Source: Eucalyptus grandis (taxonomy: Eukaryota; Streptophyta; Magnoliopsida; Myrtales; Myrtaceae). Taken from it: a stretch of 64,000 bases of DNA. The notes below the pieces were generated by a model. The model had not been told where the DNA came from. It saw only the letters and a program-made list of their open reading frames with translations, and ran no database searches. Below, piece after piece: positions 21,323 through 32,327 of the stretch. The DNA lies in the NCBI RefSeq assembly GCF_016545825.1, contig NC_052614.1, positions 16,572,559 through 16,636,558 on the forward strand, in the 5' to 3' direction. Position 1 is the first letter of the stretch, and every line of letters begins with the position of its first letter. Both the position numbers and the translations under genes were made by a program.

Positions 21323-22640
21323 TCAAAATCCGAGCCCTCCACCATCCTTATCAGTTTTTAGCAAATCCCATTTCTTCCAATGCACACCAACCCTATTTGG
21401 GTCAGTTTTCCACCAAAATCCGGAAATTTTCTGTTCAATAAGTTTACACAAAGATGTTGGCAGCTTGAAAACAGACATAGCATATTGAGGGATTACCTGT
21501 ACAATTGATTTAATTAGGATCTCCTTTCCGCCCTTTGACAAGAATCTTTCTTTCCAGCCCTCAAGTTTTGAATGTAGTCTCCCTAATATCCAACCAAACA
21601 TCTCCCTTTTAGATTTACCCCACTCGAACGGAATACCTAAATATTTACCATATCGATATAACACCGGCATTCTAAAAATACCCGCCAAGTTTTCCTTTAA
21701 GGTGATCGGACAGTTTTTGCTGAAAAATAGGCCTGATTTGTTCCGGTTTATAACTTGGCCCGTTGCCATACAATATTGGTTGAGAATATTAGCAAGATTC
21801 TGACATTCCATCAAAGTTCCCTTGAGAAAGAAAACGGAATCATCTCAAAAAAAAAAAGGTGCGAGAGAGTCGGGCATGAGCTGTTCACTTTATACCTGTA
21901 AGATGTCCTATGTGAATCGCTTGGTGAATGAGAGTGGATAGAAGATTTGTCAGTAATATGAATATATAAGGGGAAAGCGGGTCGCCTTATCGAAGTCCTC
22001 TTGATGGCTGAAAATATGAAAGTTGTTCTCCATTAAAGCGAATACTAAAAGAGGCTGTGGTTATGCATTGCATTAGTAGCTTCACCCAATGGGAATGAAA
22101 CCCCAATCGTAGTAGATAGTCTTGTAGAAAATCCCATTCAACTTTGTTATAAGCCTTTTGCATATCTGTCTTGAGGAGTACATTAAAGTGTTTCTTCCTT
22201 TCCCTCGTTCGAAATTGATGTAGTACCTCTTGTACAATGAAGACATTATCTGTATTTGTCTCCCACTAACAAAAGCAGCCTGCTCTTCTGAGATGAGCTC
22301 ACAAAGCCATGGTTTCAGTCAATTGGCCAAGACCTTGGATATAATCTTGTACGCGTAGTTACATAGGCTGATAGGTCTGAACTGGTCGAGGTTTTCAGGA
22401 TGATTGGTCTTAGGAATGAGAGCAATGATGGTCTTGTTAATGTCTTTAGGCAACACCCCTGAGCGGAAGAATTCCGTGACTAAGTTAAGCAAATCATCGT
22501 GGAGGATACCCCAATGGGTTTGGTAAAAGAGGCCGTTTAATCCATCAGGACCTGGTGATTTTGATTTCCCCAGCTGAAAGGCTGCTTGTTTCACCTCGGG
22601 CGGTAACTTGGACTCATCAAATTATCATTCATATCAGTCG
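21323..22640 (-). pseudogene. LINE ORF2, reverse transcriptase domain, degenerate
   Basis: Recognisable RT blocks are KSKSPGPDGLNGLFYQ, ALIPKTNHPENLDQFRPISL and CNYAYKIISKVLAN at 22594-22319, then SEEQAAFVSGRQ, and at 21814-21323 GQVINRNKSGLFFS, YLGIPFEWGKSK, KEILIKSIVQVIPQYAMSVF and FWWKTD. The catalytic FADD box near 21840 reads F, stop, DD. Multiple frame changes between 22320 and 21815 destroy the enzyme. Confidence 0.85.
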
Positions 22641-22863
22641 ACACAATCTGTGGACATTAATCCAGAATTGGTGCATAGTTACGAGGGCCTCCTGTTGTAT
22701 ATAACTGAGAGAAGTAGGCATTGGTTAGCTCCTTCAAGGCCTGATTGTCCCTCACCCAGTTGTGAGTCTCGTCTTGTAACATGCCTATCATATTTCTCTG
22801 TTGTCGTTGAATCGTAGTTGCATGAAAAAATTTGGTATTCTTATCCCCCGCAACTTGTTTATT

Positions 22864-23901
22864 CTAGAACGCATAGCCCAAGTACTTTTCTTCTTGTTGC
22901 CATATAGTTTTAATCTCATCCCGAAGCTGGGAAGCTACCGCTGTGTCCGTTCCAGAATTGTATGGTTGATTGATAATGATTTGAAGTTGATGTTGTAATT
23001 GTTGAATCTTCTGATGGCCGTTAGAAAATTTTGAACGGCTCCAAACATGTAAGGCACGAGAAACCAGTCGTAGTTTATGCATAATATCTGAATTACGTAC
23101 CTTAACTGAGTTCCATGCTTTGAAGATTACATCGCGGCATTCTTGGTCTTGGATCCAGTAAGCTTCAAAGATGAATGGCCTACCGCCCCTTTTAGGTTGA
23201 GCTAAATTGGTCAAAAGAAGCGGGCTATGATCTGAGCCCAAGGCCGGCAAAGCAAACACCTCCGCAGCAGGGTATAGAAGTCTCCAGTCTATTGTGCACA
23301 TAACACGGTCCAGTCTTTCCTTAACTAAGTCATCCTCGGCCCTATTATTCATCCAGGTAAAGGCGCAGCCCTTACTCTCTAACTCAAGCAACACACAGTC
23401 ATTGATTACAGTCCGGAAAGAATTTAAACGGTTCCAATTTGACTGTCGCTTTCCAACCTTTTCCCAGGGATAAAGGATCTCATTAAAATCCCCAGCGTAG
23501 AGCCAAGGTAGAGTATTGGCGTTGCTAATTCTTCTAAGGTCCTCCCAGAATAACTGACGATTGTGGAAAGATGAAGGAGCATGAAGACAGGTCAGCCTTG
23601 TCAGCCTATCATCCATGGAGTCTCGACATATCATATCAAAAAGGTACTCCGAACACTGTTCAAACTCTAAAGATACTGAGTCATTCCAAAAAACAGATAA
23701 ACCCCCTGCTATACCGATCGGGTTGCGCATAAAAGAGTTGCTGAAATGTAATTGACGTTGCAATCTGAGGAGCACTGATTCTTGATTCTTAGTTTCCATT
23801 AAAAACAAAATGTCGGGCTTTTCCTTGGCCGTCATGGCCTTTAGAGCTTGAACCGTTAGGGGGTTGCTCAAACCCTGACAGTTCCAACATATTAACTTCA
23901 T
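22864..23901 (-). pseudogene. LINE ORF2, AP endonuclease domain
   Basis: A 345-codon open frame starts MKLICWNCQGL and carries the endonuclease signature: the N of WNCQG, METKN with the catalytic glutamate, YAGDFNEIL, and the C-terminal ALGSDHSPLLL. This is the apurinic/apyrimidinic endonuclease that nicks the target for target-primed reverse transcription. The frame breaks near 22880 (EEKYLGYAF then stop), where the RT linker should begin. It is the best-preserved LINE segment. Confidence 0.88.
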
Positions 23902-23952
23902 TTGTGCGTCAGTGGCTGTTTAGGGCCAGCCACCATCGCCCACCGAGTCACC

Positions 23953-24918
23953 TCACTCGCTTCTAGAATTGGTGTATCCGAACGGAGAATCATCAAAATC
24001 GCTACCAGCTGAAAGTTTCAGATTATATGGGGAAAACCTCTTTGGTTTTTTTGCTGATCCCACCTTTGGTAGAGCCATAGTTCCTTTTTGTTTTTTTGTT
24101 TGATGGTTGTCCATAGAGGGGTTGATGATGTCTTTCTGTTTTGCACTTGCATGAATCTTGGCTGTTGTTATTCGTTTCTCAGTTTGCATCAACTGTGGTT
24201 GAGTAGACGGAGCAGGCACGCCTTTATCTGAGATATGCACAGCTGTCGGTGAGGGCAAAGGAACAACAATATCTTGTTGAATCGACATTGGGACCATGGG
24301 CATCAAAGTTGGAGGCGTCTCAGGAACGGTTTCATCATTCAATTCAGCGTCCTCCGGTGGATTATAGAACACGTTCCAGTAAGGACTATGCTCTCCTGCC
24401 TCCGCTCTTAGCCAATGACCGTAAGCCATCTTGTGTTTACCGTCCATTTTGGCCTCTTCAAAAGGATATATAGGACACCACCGACCAAGGTGGCATAGAT
24501 GGTAGGGCCTTGGACCTCTCCGGTGGAGGCCAAGGTTTGAATCCCCTGCGAAGCAGGGAGTCAGTCTAACTACTACATGGTGACTTAAGCATAACGTCGG
24601 GGTGGTGGTTTCCCTGCTAGCGTCGCCTGGGGGTTTACGGGAACGGCTGTTGGCCTAGTAGCGGTTCCTCCAGCACCAAAAAAAAAAAAAAAAAGGATAT
24701 ATAGGACAATATGAGGCATAATGGCCAATCTTCCTGCAGGAGTAACAAAAGTGGGAAAGCCGTTCATATCGGAAGTCTATCCATAGTGTTTTTCCATCTA
24801 GACGAAGCAGCTTGCCAGATTGTAAAGGTTCATTCAGGTTGACTTCGACCCTAACCCTTCCTGCTTTTAATGATGATCCATCATGAAAACTTGGTTTGCG
24901 CAAATTCATGCGATCCAC
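23953..24918 (-). pseudogene. LINE ORF1 (gag-like, CCHC knuckle), interrupted
   Basis: Residues such as GRVRVEVNLNEPL, LWIDFRYERL and the zinc knuckle CYSCRKIGHYASYC show the plant LINE ORF1 nucleic-acid-binding protein. A SINE (24478-24691) interrupts the frame just after CPIYPF. The part beyond it (24447-23953) is open for 164 codons and is low-complexity, rich in proline and lysine. The N-terminal DUF4283-like portion expected before it is missing. Confidence 0.8.
24461..24708 (+). mobile_element. SINE (family B) inserted in LINE ORF1, 17-bp target duplication
   Basis: The body is 24478-24691. A perfect 17-bp duplication, aaaggatatataggaca, flanks it at 24461-24477 and 24692-24708. A box A-like tggcatagatggtagg and box B ggtttgaatcc lie near the 5' end, and a 14-base or longer A tail ends it. 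Perfect duplicates indicate a younger insertion than the host LINE. Confidence 0.92.
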
Positions 24919-25807
24919 ATGGGCCCCGTATCAGGCCGTGGAGTCAATTGCGAATTGGTGTGGATTTTAAAATTTCGGCATGGGAGATAAATAACTTGAT
25001 CCGATAAAGCAATCAAAATGAGATTTTTATTTTTATTTTTTATTTTATGTTCAGGGATTCATCGGGCTCGCCTTTCACTTACGCTAACGGTAGCCTACGG
25101 CCCGTACAGTGCACGGTAAAGGTGTCAACAGGTCGGGTTGGGTCGAGTTTTGTTGTTACTCGACTCGACCTGAAACACATTAGACTTGCATCTGTGTTTC
25201 GGGTTGGGTCGGGTTGCCGAATTTCCTTTTTTTTTTCTTCACCTTTCTTTTCTCTAGGGTTCGTATTGGGATGGAAACTATCTACTTATGTTTTCTTTGC
25301 TACCACTCACATGCATGTTATAAGTCATAACTTATGACCCTTTTAACATCATTATTTTTACTTCTCTATGACACATGAATTAATTGGCAAAAACAAAAAG
25401 AAAATTTGCTACCACCCACATGATTTTCATCTTGAACGCGGTACTGATGACACACGGGTTTAAACATGAAAATATGGCGAAAAACTTGGAAAATGACAGG
25501 ACCAAATACATTTCCATAATTTCTGTCGAGGATCTTTATCTTCACGAACCGAAGCACATGTTCGGAAGACGGATGGTTGTTTCCCATTCCATTTTCAGGT
25601 AAATAGAAACTGAAAATATTCTGACTTCAAACAAATAAGCCCCAAAGAAATAACTTTCGCCTCGGGAGACCAGAGAGAAGCAAATACATGCAGTAATGCT
25701 GCATCAATCTTTCCATGTTGCGTCATATCTCACAGGAAAACCAACAATGGAACAGAGCTAAACCCACATAAACATTAACATTGCGTACAAATTAGACTTA
25801 GGCGCGC
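24919..25807. other. Intergenic DNA upstream of the LINE
   Basis: No gene recognised. It contains a gtcgggttgggtcg-like stretch (25133 and 25203) typical of plant MITE ends, but no matching inverted end was found. Open frames here (25047-25337 plus, 25366-25587 minus) lack motifs. Confidence 0.4.
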
Positions 25808-26945
25808 ATGACAACCATTATGTTCCGAAACTATTTACGGAATAGAAATAGATTTTTCTATTTCTATTTCTAGAAAAGTCTCTAAGCAAAAATAACCGTT
25901 TGATAACGACACAAAATTTCTACTCTAAAAATAGAAATTCGTTTGATAACGACACAAAATTTCTTCCTTACGGACGGCGGCGGCGACGAATGACGACCTT
26001 TAATATAAAAAATAAAAATAAAAATGATTTAGTAACAAAAAAAATAATGAATAAAATAAAATAAAATAAAATAAATCATAATAAAATAAAATAAAAATAT
26101 CATTTTATTTTAAAATTAAAATATAAAAATAAATTTATTTTATTTATTCTATTTTATTTTATTTTACGAATAAATTTATTTTAAAATGAATAAAAATAAA
26201 AAATAAAAATAATTTTATTTGGCAAAACACTCAAGGCAAATAAAAATAATTTATTTTTATTTATCATAAATAAATTATTTTAAATAAATATAATAAATTT
26301 ATTTTATTTATTCTATTTTATTTTATTTTACGAATAAATTTATTTTAAAATGAATAAAAATAAAAATAAAAATTTATTTGGCAAAACACTCGAGGCAAAT
26401 AAAAATTTATTATTTTTATCATAAATAAATTATTTAAAATAAATTAAATAAATTAATTTTATTTATTCTATTTTATTTTATTTTACAAATACATTTATTT
26501 TAAAATGAATAAAAATAAAAATAAAAATAAAAATAATTTTATTTGGCAAAACACTCAAGGCAAATAAAAAATAATTTTACTTTTAATAAAAATATTTATT
26601 TATTTATCATAAATAAATTTAATAAATTTATTTTTAGTAAAATAAAAATAAAATGATAAATAAAAATAATTTATTTATTTTAATAAATTTATTTTTATTT
26701 TTAAATGAATATATTTATTTTTATTTTGGGCGAGAAGAGGCGTACGAGGGAGAAAAGAGTGAAATTAGGGTTGGGAGAAATCGGAAGTAGAAAATTTCTA
26801 CTTCGATTTCTCCTCCATTCTATTTACGGAATAGAAATCTATTCCGAAATAAAAAAATTTGATAAGCGTTATCAAACAAGTTTTACGTTCGAAATTGGTG
26901 CGGAACAAAAAATCATTTCGGAACAGAAATTATTTTTATCATGCA
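25808..26945. mobile_element. TIR-like element filled with AT-rich minisatellite
   Basis: The left end (gcatgacaaccattatgttc, tttacggaatagaaat, gtttgataacgacac) has its inverted relatives at the right end (atttacggaatagaaatc at 26821, aacagaaattatttttat near 26922, catgc at 26941). Between them lies extreme AT sequence. The TIRs are diverged and the target duplication is unclear, so the element class is uncertain, but the arrangement fits a non-autonomous DNA transposon. Confidence 0.6.
26058..26640. repeat. AT-rich minisatellite, about 160-bp unit, three copies
   Basis: The marker ggcaaaacactcaaggcaaa occurs at about 26220, 26378 (one change) and 26542, about 160 bp apart, with attttattttattttacgaa-like strings at matching offsets. 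Everything else is A/T with only rare G or C. Confidence 0.8.
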
Positions 26946-27059
26946 CCCCCTTATTGGTTCTCACTTTGGAAGAAAATATTTAACGTTATGTACAAACCTT
27001 GTGAAAAAAAAAAAAAAAACATCTTACACGACTATATAGCATACGAAGAAGAAACTATG

Positions 27060-28118
27060 CTGCCTTTCACTAGCTATTAGCCAGATCATCTATACAAGCT
27101 CCTGTCACCGGCGAGTACATTGGCCAGCAATGAGTATGCTGGTGTTCTTGACGAAGAGAGCGATGTTCCTCGTCCCCACGTGATCTTCCCCCCTCTAAGG
27201 AGAGAGAAAAGGGAGGGAGAGAAAGAAGAAAAAAAATAGTAATAAGGATAATATTGGACCTGAGCGGGTCCTTAAACTGCTCCCCCTTGAATAGACAATC
27301 CCGGGGGGACTTCTCCTCATAAGCCATTTACAAGCAAGTGAGGGGAGAGTAGTATGGGATAGTTGTCCCATTGGGAAACCCGGCCAAACCCTTTACGGGT
27401 TAGGGTCCCACCTCGATCCCCGTGAAGCCTTCCCAGTAACCAATCCGGGCGTGGTTCGGGAAATGACGAGGCTGAGTAGTGGCAAGCTACTCGGGGTGAC
27501 CGGCGGCCTTTTTTCACTAGCTATTAGCCAGATCATCTGTACAAGCGCCCTATCACCGGCAAGTACATTGGCCAGCAATGAGTATGCTGGTGTTCTTGAC
27601 GAAGAGAGCGATGTTCCTCATCCCCCACGTGATCTTTCCCCCCTCCAAGGAGAGAGAAAAGGGAGAGAGAGAAAGAAGAAAAAATAATAATAATAGTAAT
27701 AAGCATAATATTATTATTATCCTTATTACTATTATTATTTTCCCTTTCTCTTTCCCTTTTTATTTTCTTTCGGTCTTCGATTTTTCCTCCGATAATTTCT
27801 TTTCCGAAATTTCGGACCCGTTAATAATTCGACGGACGATGAGACAAGGTCCTAAAAATGAATCGTGACATGCTCGAATATTCGATTCCCGAAACCAAAT
27901 TCAATTTCTTGGTTAAAATGGACCGGACGCGATTTTAGTTCAATCCAACCAATTAGGTAGCTTTTAGGGATTTTACTGTGGATATATCCCTTAACGGCTT
28001 CAGCTAATAGGTTAGTTAACTCGTGAGTGATCAGTTCAGAGAAAAAATGACTATAGGCATGTCAATGAAATGCCCATTTTATTTTATCGAAACGGGGTCA
28101 AAAATTCAAGATGTCACA
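27060..28118 (-). mobile_element. Partial LTR of the same type as the 46.7-50.2 kb solo LTR
   Basis: On the minus strand it begins at 28118 with tgtgacatc and continues with catttcattgacatgcctat, close to the start of the solo LTR at 50206 (tgtgacatccc, catttcattgatgcgcctat). Similarity is seen from about 28118 down to 27830. A tandem duplication of about 445 bp (27069-27262 against 27513-27700) lies in the lower part. The opposite LTR end was not found. It begins directly after codon 48 of a reductase exon. Confidence 0.65.
27069..27720. repeat. Direct duplication (about 190 bp, offset about 444 bp)
   Basis: cactagctattagccagatc through ggccagcaatgagtatgctg and gatcttcccccctc-type strings occur at 27069-27260 and again at 27513-27715. 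The intervening 250 bp are GC-richer (acccggccaaaccctttacg). Confidence 0.8.
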
Positions 28119-28262
28119 CACGTAAAGGTTCTTCACTATCATCTCGCTTGAACCAGCGTCGAGTGATAGAGCCAAAAGTGAGGTTTTGAGCTCAAAATCA
28201 GATTCTTTGGGTGCACCCTCTACGTGGGTCTTCAGGGTCACATACTTGTTGGTCACCTCCAT
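28119..28262 (-). pseudogene. Alkenal/phenylpropenal double-bond reductase, exon 1 only
   Basis: The minus strand encodes MEVTNKYVTLKTHVEGAPKE, then ESDFELKTSLLALSLDAGSS and MIVKNLYV, the N-terminus of plant NADPH-dependent 2-alkenal reductases (zinc-independent MDR superfamily, about 345 residues). The frame is intact for 48 codons and then meets the start of an LTR (tgtgacatc). In a whole gene the next residues would be SIDPY. No further reductase exon lies on the downstream side. Related remnants are at 32.3-34.0 and 63.0 kb, so this was probably a tandem cluster. Confidence 0.88.
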
Positions 28263-28510
28263 GATTGCAGAAGAATAGGAAGATTCTGAAGATAGGAAAC
28301 AAGACAAATCCTTGTCTGGGGAAATTGACGAGCCCTATTATTATAGGACTATATATGTATAAAACATCTGCATGAAATTGACCTTTGCAATGGGAATTTA
28401 CCACGGTGGACTTCGCAGAAAAAGTTGATGGCTTCTACCATTCACTTTTTATTTTCCTTGTCAATTAAGATTATTTCAAAAATTTCAACATGTTTAGTTA
28501 TTGGCATTTT

Positions 28511-29554
28511 AAAAGGGTGGTGCTATTTCCACCTCTAAATGACTACATCTACCCCTATTTACACTAAAAGATAAAATTGTCTTTAATCTTTCAATTGCAG
28601 TTTAAAGTGACAGCCCCAATCATTTCTTCTATTTTTTGTTTTTCTATTCATGATAGGTTTGTAATTAAGCATTTCGCATATTTTGTTTTTTTAGCGAATT
28701 AAAGAAGCATGCATTCTCAAATATTCTTATAAGATTTTACATACTTTGTGTAAAATCATCTCACTAATAGTTTAAAGAAAAAGAAAAAAAGAAGACATTA
28801 TTTGATATAGTATAAAACTAAAAAATCTATTCTTTATTAATCTTATAAAAATTATCTATTTTTTTGTCCCTCCTATCTCAAAATCTCACTTTCTTGGTGA
28901 AATTTTTATTAATTTCATTAGTCTAATATGTATATTAAATCTCTTTATTTACAATATCAAAGAATTTATCCTTTTTCCTTATTATATTAGTGAAATACTT
29001 TTTACAAAGCATGTAAGACGTTATATGAATATATAGGAAAACACTAAAAACATTATACACAATAAGGTGTCTTGATATTTTTTTGTACAATTCATAAATG
29101 ATATTAATTTTTGCTAATCCAAAATAATGATATTTCACTAGGATTTTTTTTTTTTTTTAAGTTCTTACTTTGTGCAATATTTTGATGTAATTAAATTTCA
29201 TCTACTTAACAATTTATCTATAAATATAATTGACAACATGAAAAAGAATTAGAATTCTAGGAAAACTCTCTTTTCAACAAAATGAACATTTATGGAGGTA
29301 ATATCTAGCAATAAACAAAAAATAGTGCCTTTAATGTACATGGAAAATCTACAACAAACAAAACCTAAACATATTAAATTCTTAATTATGGTAAGTAGAT
29401 CCTACACAAAAATAGAAAAAGTGAATAAATAAAAAGTAAATAAATTTGAGACCACTAATTAAATTGCAATTAAATGATAGACGATAATTTTTTTCTTTTT
29501 AATAGAAATTGAGTGGATTTAGTCATGTAGGGGTGGAAATACCACCGCCCTTTT
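28511..29554. mobile_element. Non-autonomous DNA transposon with about 40-bp TIRs
   Basis: The left end, aaaagggtggtgctatttcc followed by acctctaaatgactacatct, is mirrored at 29510-29554 (reverse complement aaaaagggcggtggtatttc, cacccctacatgactaaatc). The 950-bp interior is AT-rich with no gene. A second copy of the left end starts at about 63747. I cannot assign a superfamily; the target duplication is not clear. Confidence 0.78.
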
Positions 29555-30070
29555 TGAAGCAATAAAAGTTTTTTCCTTCCAAAATTAATTGAAATATTTT
29601 TAGATTTATTTACATAAAAAGTGAGGCCAAGTATATTGACAAGAAAGATTTCTAAACTTAATACACTAAAAATAAGACAAACTCTCATTAGGTTATAAAT
29701 ATGATCACTGTGTCAAATGTCCGCTTGCACTATACCGCAAAACTCGATATTCTACTTATGTAGACTGGTTTTAATAAACTCAGTACTGCACTCAAGGTAA
29801 GAGGCCTATTTTGTGATTGCGATTTTTTTTTTTTTGTCTTTTCCAAAAACATTAAAAAGAATACTAAATATGTTTTAAGACAAATACAAAAAGCAAAAAA
29901 AGACAAGGGCAGGATCAAGAACGAGTAGTACCCGCAACAAGAGAAGATGCCATTTTCAATGGCCAGACAAGTGGCGATTAATTAAATGAAGATGAAGGAA
30001 TAGTCGAGGCTAGAGAGGATTCCTTAAGGCCTACTGGCCAAATTAAGCCAAGTGATCACTAATATCCAAT
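29555..30070. other. AT-rich intergenic DNA
   Basis: Nothing recognisable. Confidence 0.4.
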
Positions 30071-31830
30071 TGCATAATTACTCGATTTCATGCCTATCCG
30101 AAAGAGAAAACAGTACTTCTTGGTCGATTATTCTACAAAGTAGATCGAAATATAAGCACAAAAGGACATGATTTGATTTATTTAGGTGTTGAGCTCTAAA
30201 ATGTATTTTGTCGCATAGAATAACAACATAAATTTTTAGAACAGATTATTGCGTAATAGGCATTATTGATAGAATTGGACCAACTTCATTTTTCAATCAA
30301 ATTTTGTCAATTTCTTAATCTTGAATTCCCAAAAGTATATTTATTAAATTCCCAGATCTAAATTGGGAGAGGATGGCACCCAAATCTAGATCTAGATTGT
30401 GAGAGTTCAAATTCTCAAATTGAGAATTAGACTAGGAGAAGAGAAATCTCAAATCTAAATTAGGAGAGAAGAAAAAAAGAGGAAAAGAACAAACAAAATC
30501 AACAAAAGAGGGTAGAGAGGGTTTGGAGGGGAGGTGGAGAGAGAGAGAGAGAGAGAGAGAGAGCAATCATATAGACAATGAAGTACCGACACTTTCCGGG
30601 AGCGCTTCGTGTCGTGTTGCGCACACTTTGACACGTGTTCAACACTCTCGACACTCGTTAACACGTGTCAAAAAATTTGACATCTGATCAATTTTTTTAC
30701 ACTTGTCGATACTTAAGTCGGAATTTCAATATGCGAGTTTCCGACACACGATTTAGACATGTGAGGTTAATTTTAAAAAATTTCAATAAATGAAGGGTCA
30801 ATATATATATGTCAAAAAATAACAATCAATAACAAAAATAAAAAATTAGGAAATAAGAAAAACCTAATATTTTATTCTATTCTTTTTACTGTCACTTTCC
30901 GTGATAAACAATTTACTCTCAAGTTTTTCTTTTTTCTTTTCGACACGTCTAAGTCTAGAATGTGAGTTACTTTTTTTTTCTTTCCAAATTTCATGGATTT
31001 ATTGAAATGGAGTTGAATTTGTTAAATTGAAATAACGAATGATATTAATAAATTGTGGATTAATGTTTTCAGTGTAAATTTATTATAGGATTTTATTTTT
31101 ATTTATTTATTTGTGAATTTAAATCGGATTAATTTGATTGAAATAATCATAAAGATAATAATTTATTATTTATATATAGAATATACATATAATATACAAC
31201 GTGTTCCAACGTGTCGAAATTTTCTATTTTTTATAAGCGACGTATTGGCATGTCGTATCGTATCGTGTCGCGTATTGGTTTTGGTGCTACTTAGGGAATA
31301 GACTAGAAGAAGCTAAAACTTAATTTGGTAAAGAAAATTACTCGATTGGTGGGTGATTATTCTACAAAGTAGTTCAATATATAAGTACGATTGTGATTTA
31401 TTTATGTGTTGAGCTCTAAAATGTATTTTGTTGCATATAATAAATGCTTAAATTTTTAAAATAGATAGGCGTTATTAATATGAAAAATACCAACTTCATT
31501 TTTCAATCAAACTTTGTCAATTTCTTCATCTCGAATTCCCCAAAGTATATTTATTAAACTTCCAAATCTAAATCTTCATCTTGAATTCCCCACAGTCACA
31601 ACTTGACTGTGAGAGTTCAAACTCTCAAAAAGAAAACTAAATCAGGAGAAGAAATCTCTCAAATCCAAATTAGGAGAGAAGAAAAGGTAAGAAAAGAACA
31701 ATAAAACATAAACAAAATCAATAAAAGAGGGAGGGGAGAGGGTGAGACTAGCTCAAACACTCCTCTATGGCTAATGGTTGAAGGAGATGACGAGGAGAGA
31801 GGGACGGAGAGAGAGAGAGAGAGATGCCAT
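30070..31830. repeat. Tandem duplication, about 0.5-kb unit, first copy split by a MITE
   Basis: Unit 1 (about 30070-30579) and unit 2 (31298-31828) share gattattctacaaagtag, gttgagctctaaaatgtatt, ccaacttcatttttcaatca and a GA microsatellite. The string gaagaagctaaaacttaatt follows each unit (31307 and 31838). A 718-bp element sits at the unit junction. Confidence 0.8.
30571..31306. mobile_element. Mutator-like MITE with 9-bp target duplication
   Basis: The element is 30580-31297. The ends are inverted relatives (agtaccgacac and, reversed, agtagcaccaaaac), followed inwards by subterminal CG-rich cgacacg/cgtgtcg strings. Flanks are atagacaat at 30571-30579 and atagactag at 31298-31306. The neighbouring duplicate holds an empty site (catagacttgaagaag at about 31828), which supports the insertion. 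A 9-bp duplication is the Mutator hallmark. No transposase. Confidence 0.75.
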
Positions 31831-31838
31831 AGACTTGA

Positions 31839-32320
31839 AGAAGCTAAAACTTAATTTGGTTAAGAAAATAATCATAATCAAGCATGTAATCAATCATGGT
31901 GCGTCGAGATTTTTTCATTTGTCAAGCTTTTTGTTCTTTTATTTCGTGTTGCAAGGCTTGGCCATAAGTTAGGCCTCAACTGGATGCCCATCCAGCACGA
32001 GCCTCCCTGATGATCACCTTTAATCGCAACCTTTGCCCCAACATTCAGATTGAAAGTTATATGACAAAGGAAGCAACGAGAATGTCAATTGATTTGCTTT
32101 ATATCATCTGGTGATACGGGTACAACTTAATGTAAAAAAAATTTCCTTTTTGCGAAATATGATAATATATTACCCGATGCAATGTGAATACTTTTGATAA
32201 TATGTAGGAATTTGAGTAAAATAGTACCATTAGAGATGACAATGCTCGTCAAGTTCATGTGGTAAATTCGAAGTAATCCGATATTGAGGCATTGAATCCG
32301 GCTAACTCACAAACCATTAG
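31839..32320. other. Intergenic DNA
   Basis: No gene seen. It forms the 3' flank of the reductase pseudogene on the minus strand. Confidence 0.4.
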
Positions 32321-32327
32321 CAAACTC

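Larger units (their letters stand above)
19743..24918 (-). mobile_element. L1-type LINE, 5'-truncated and decayed
   Basis: Coding order on the minus strand is ORF1 (zinc knuckle), AP endonuclease, reverse transcriptase, zinc-binding zf-RVT region and a plant-type RNase H, ending in a poly(A) tail seen as a T-run at 19746-19759. This is the layout of plant L1 (RIL-type) elements, which are about 6-7 kb; here the first part of ORF1 is missing and there are many stops and frameshifts. A possible target duplication is tcaatt(g)cgaatt near 24944 and 19736, but it is imperfect. A SINE sits in ORF1. Confidence 0.88.
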
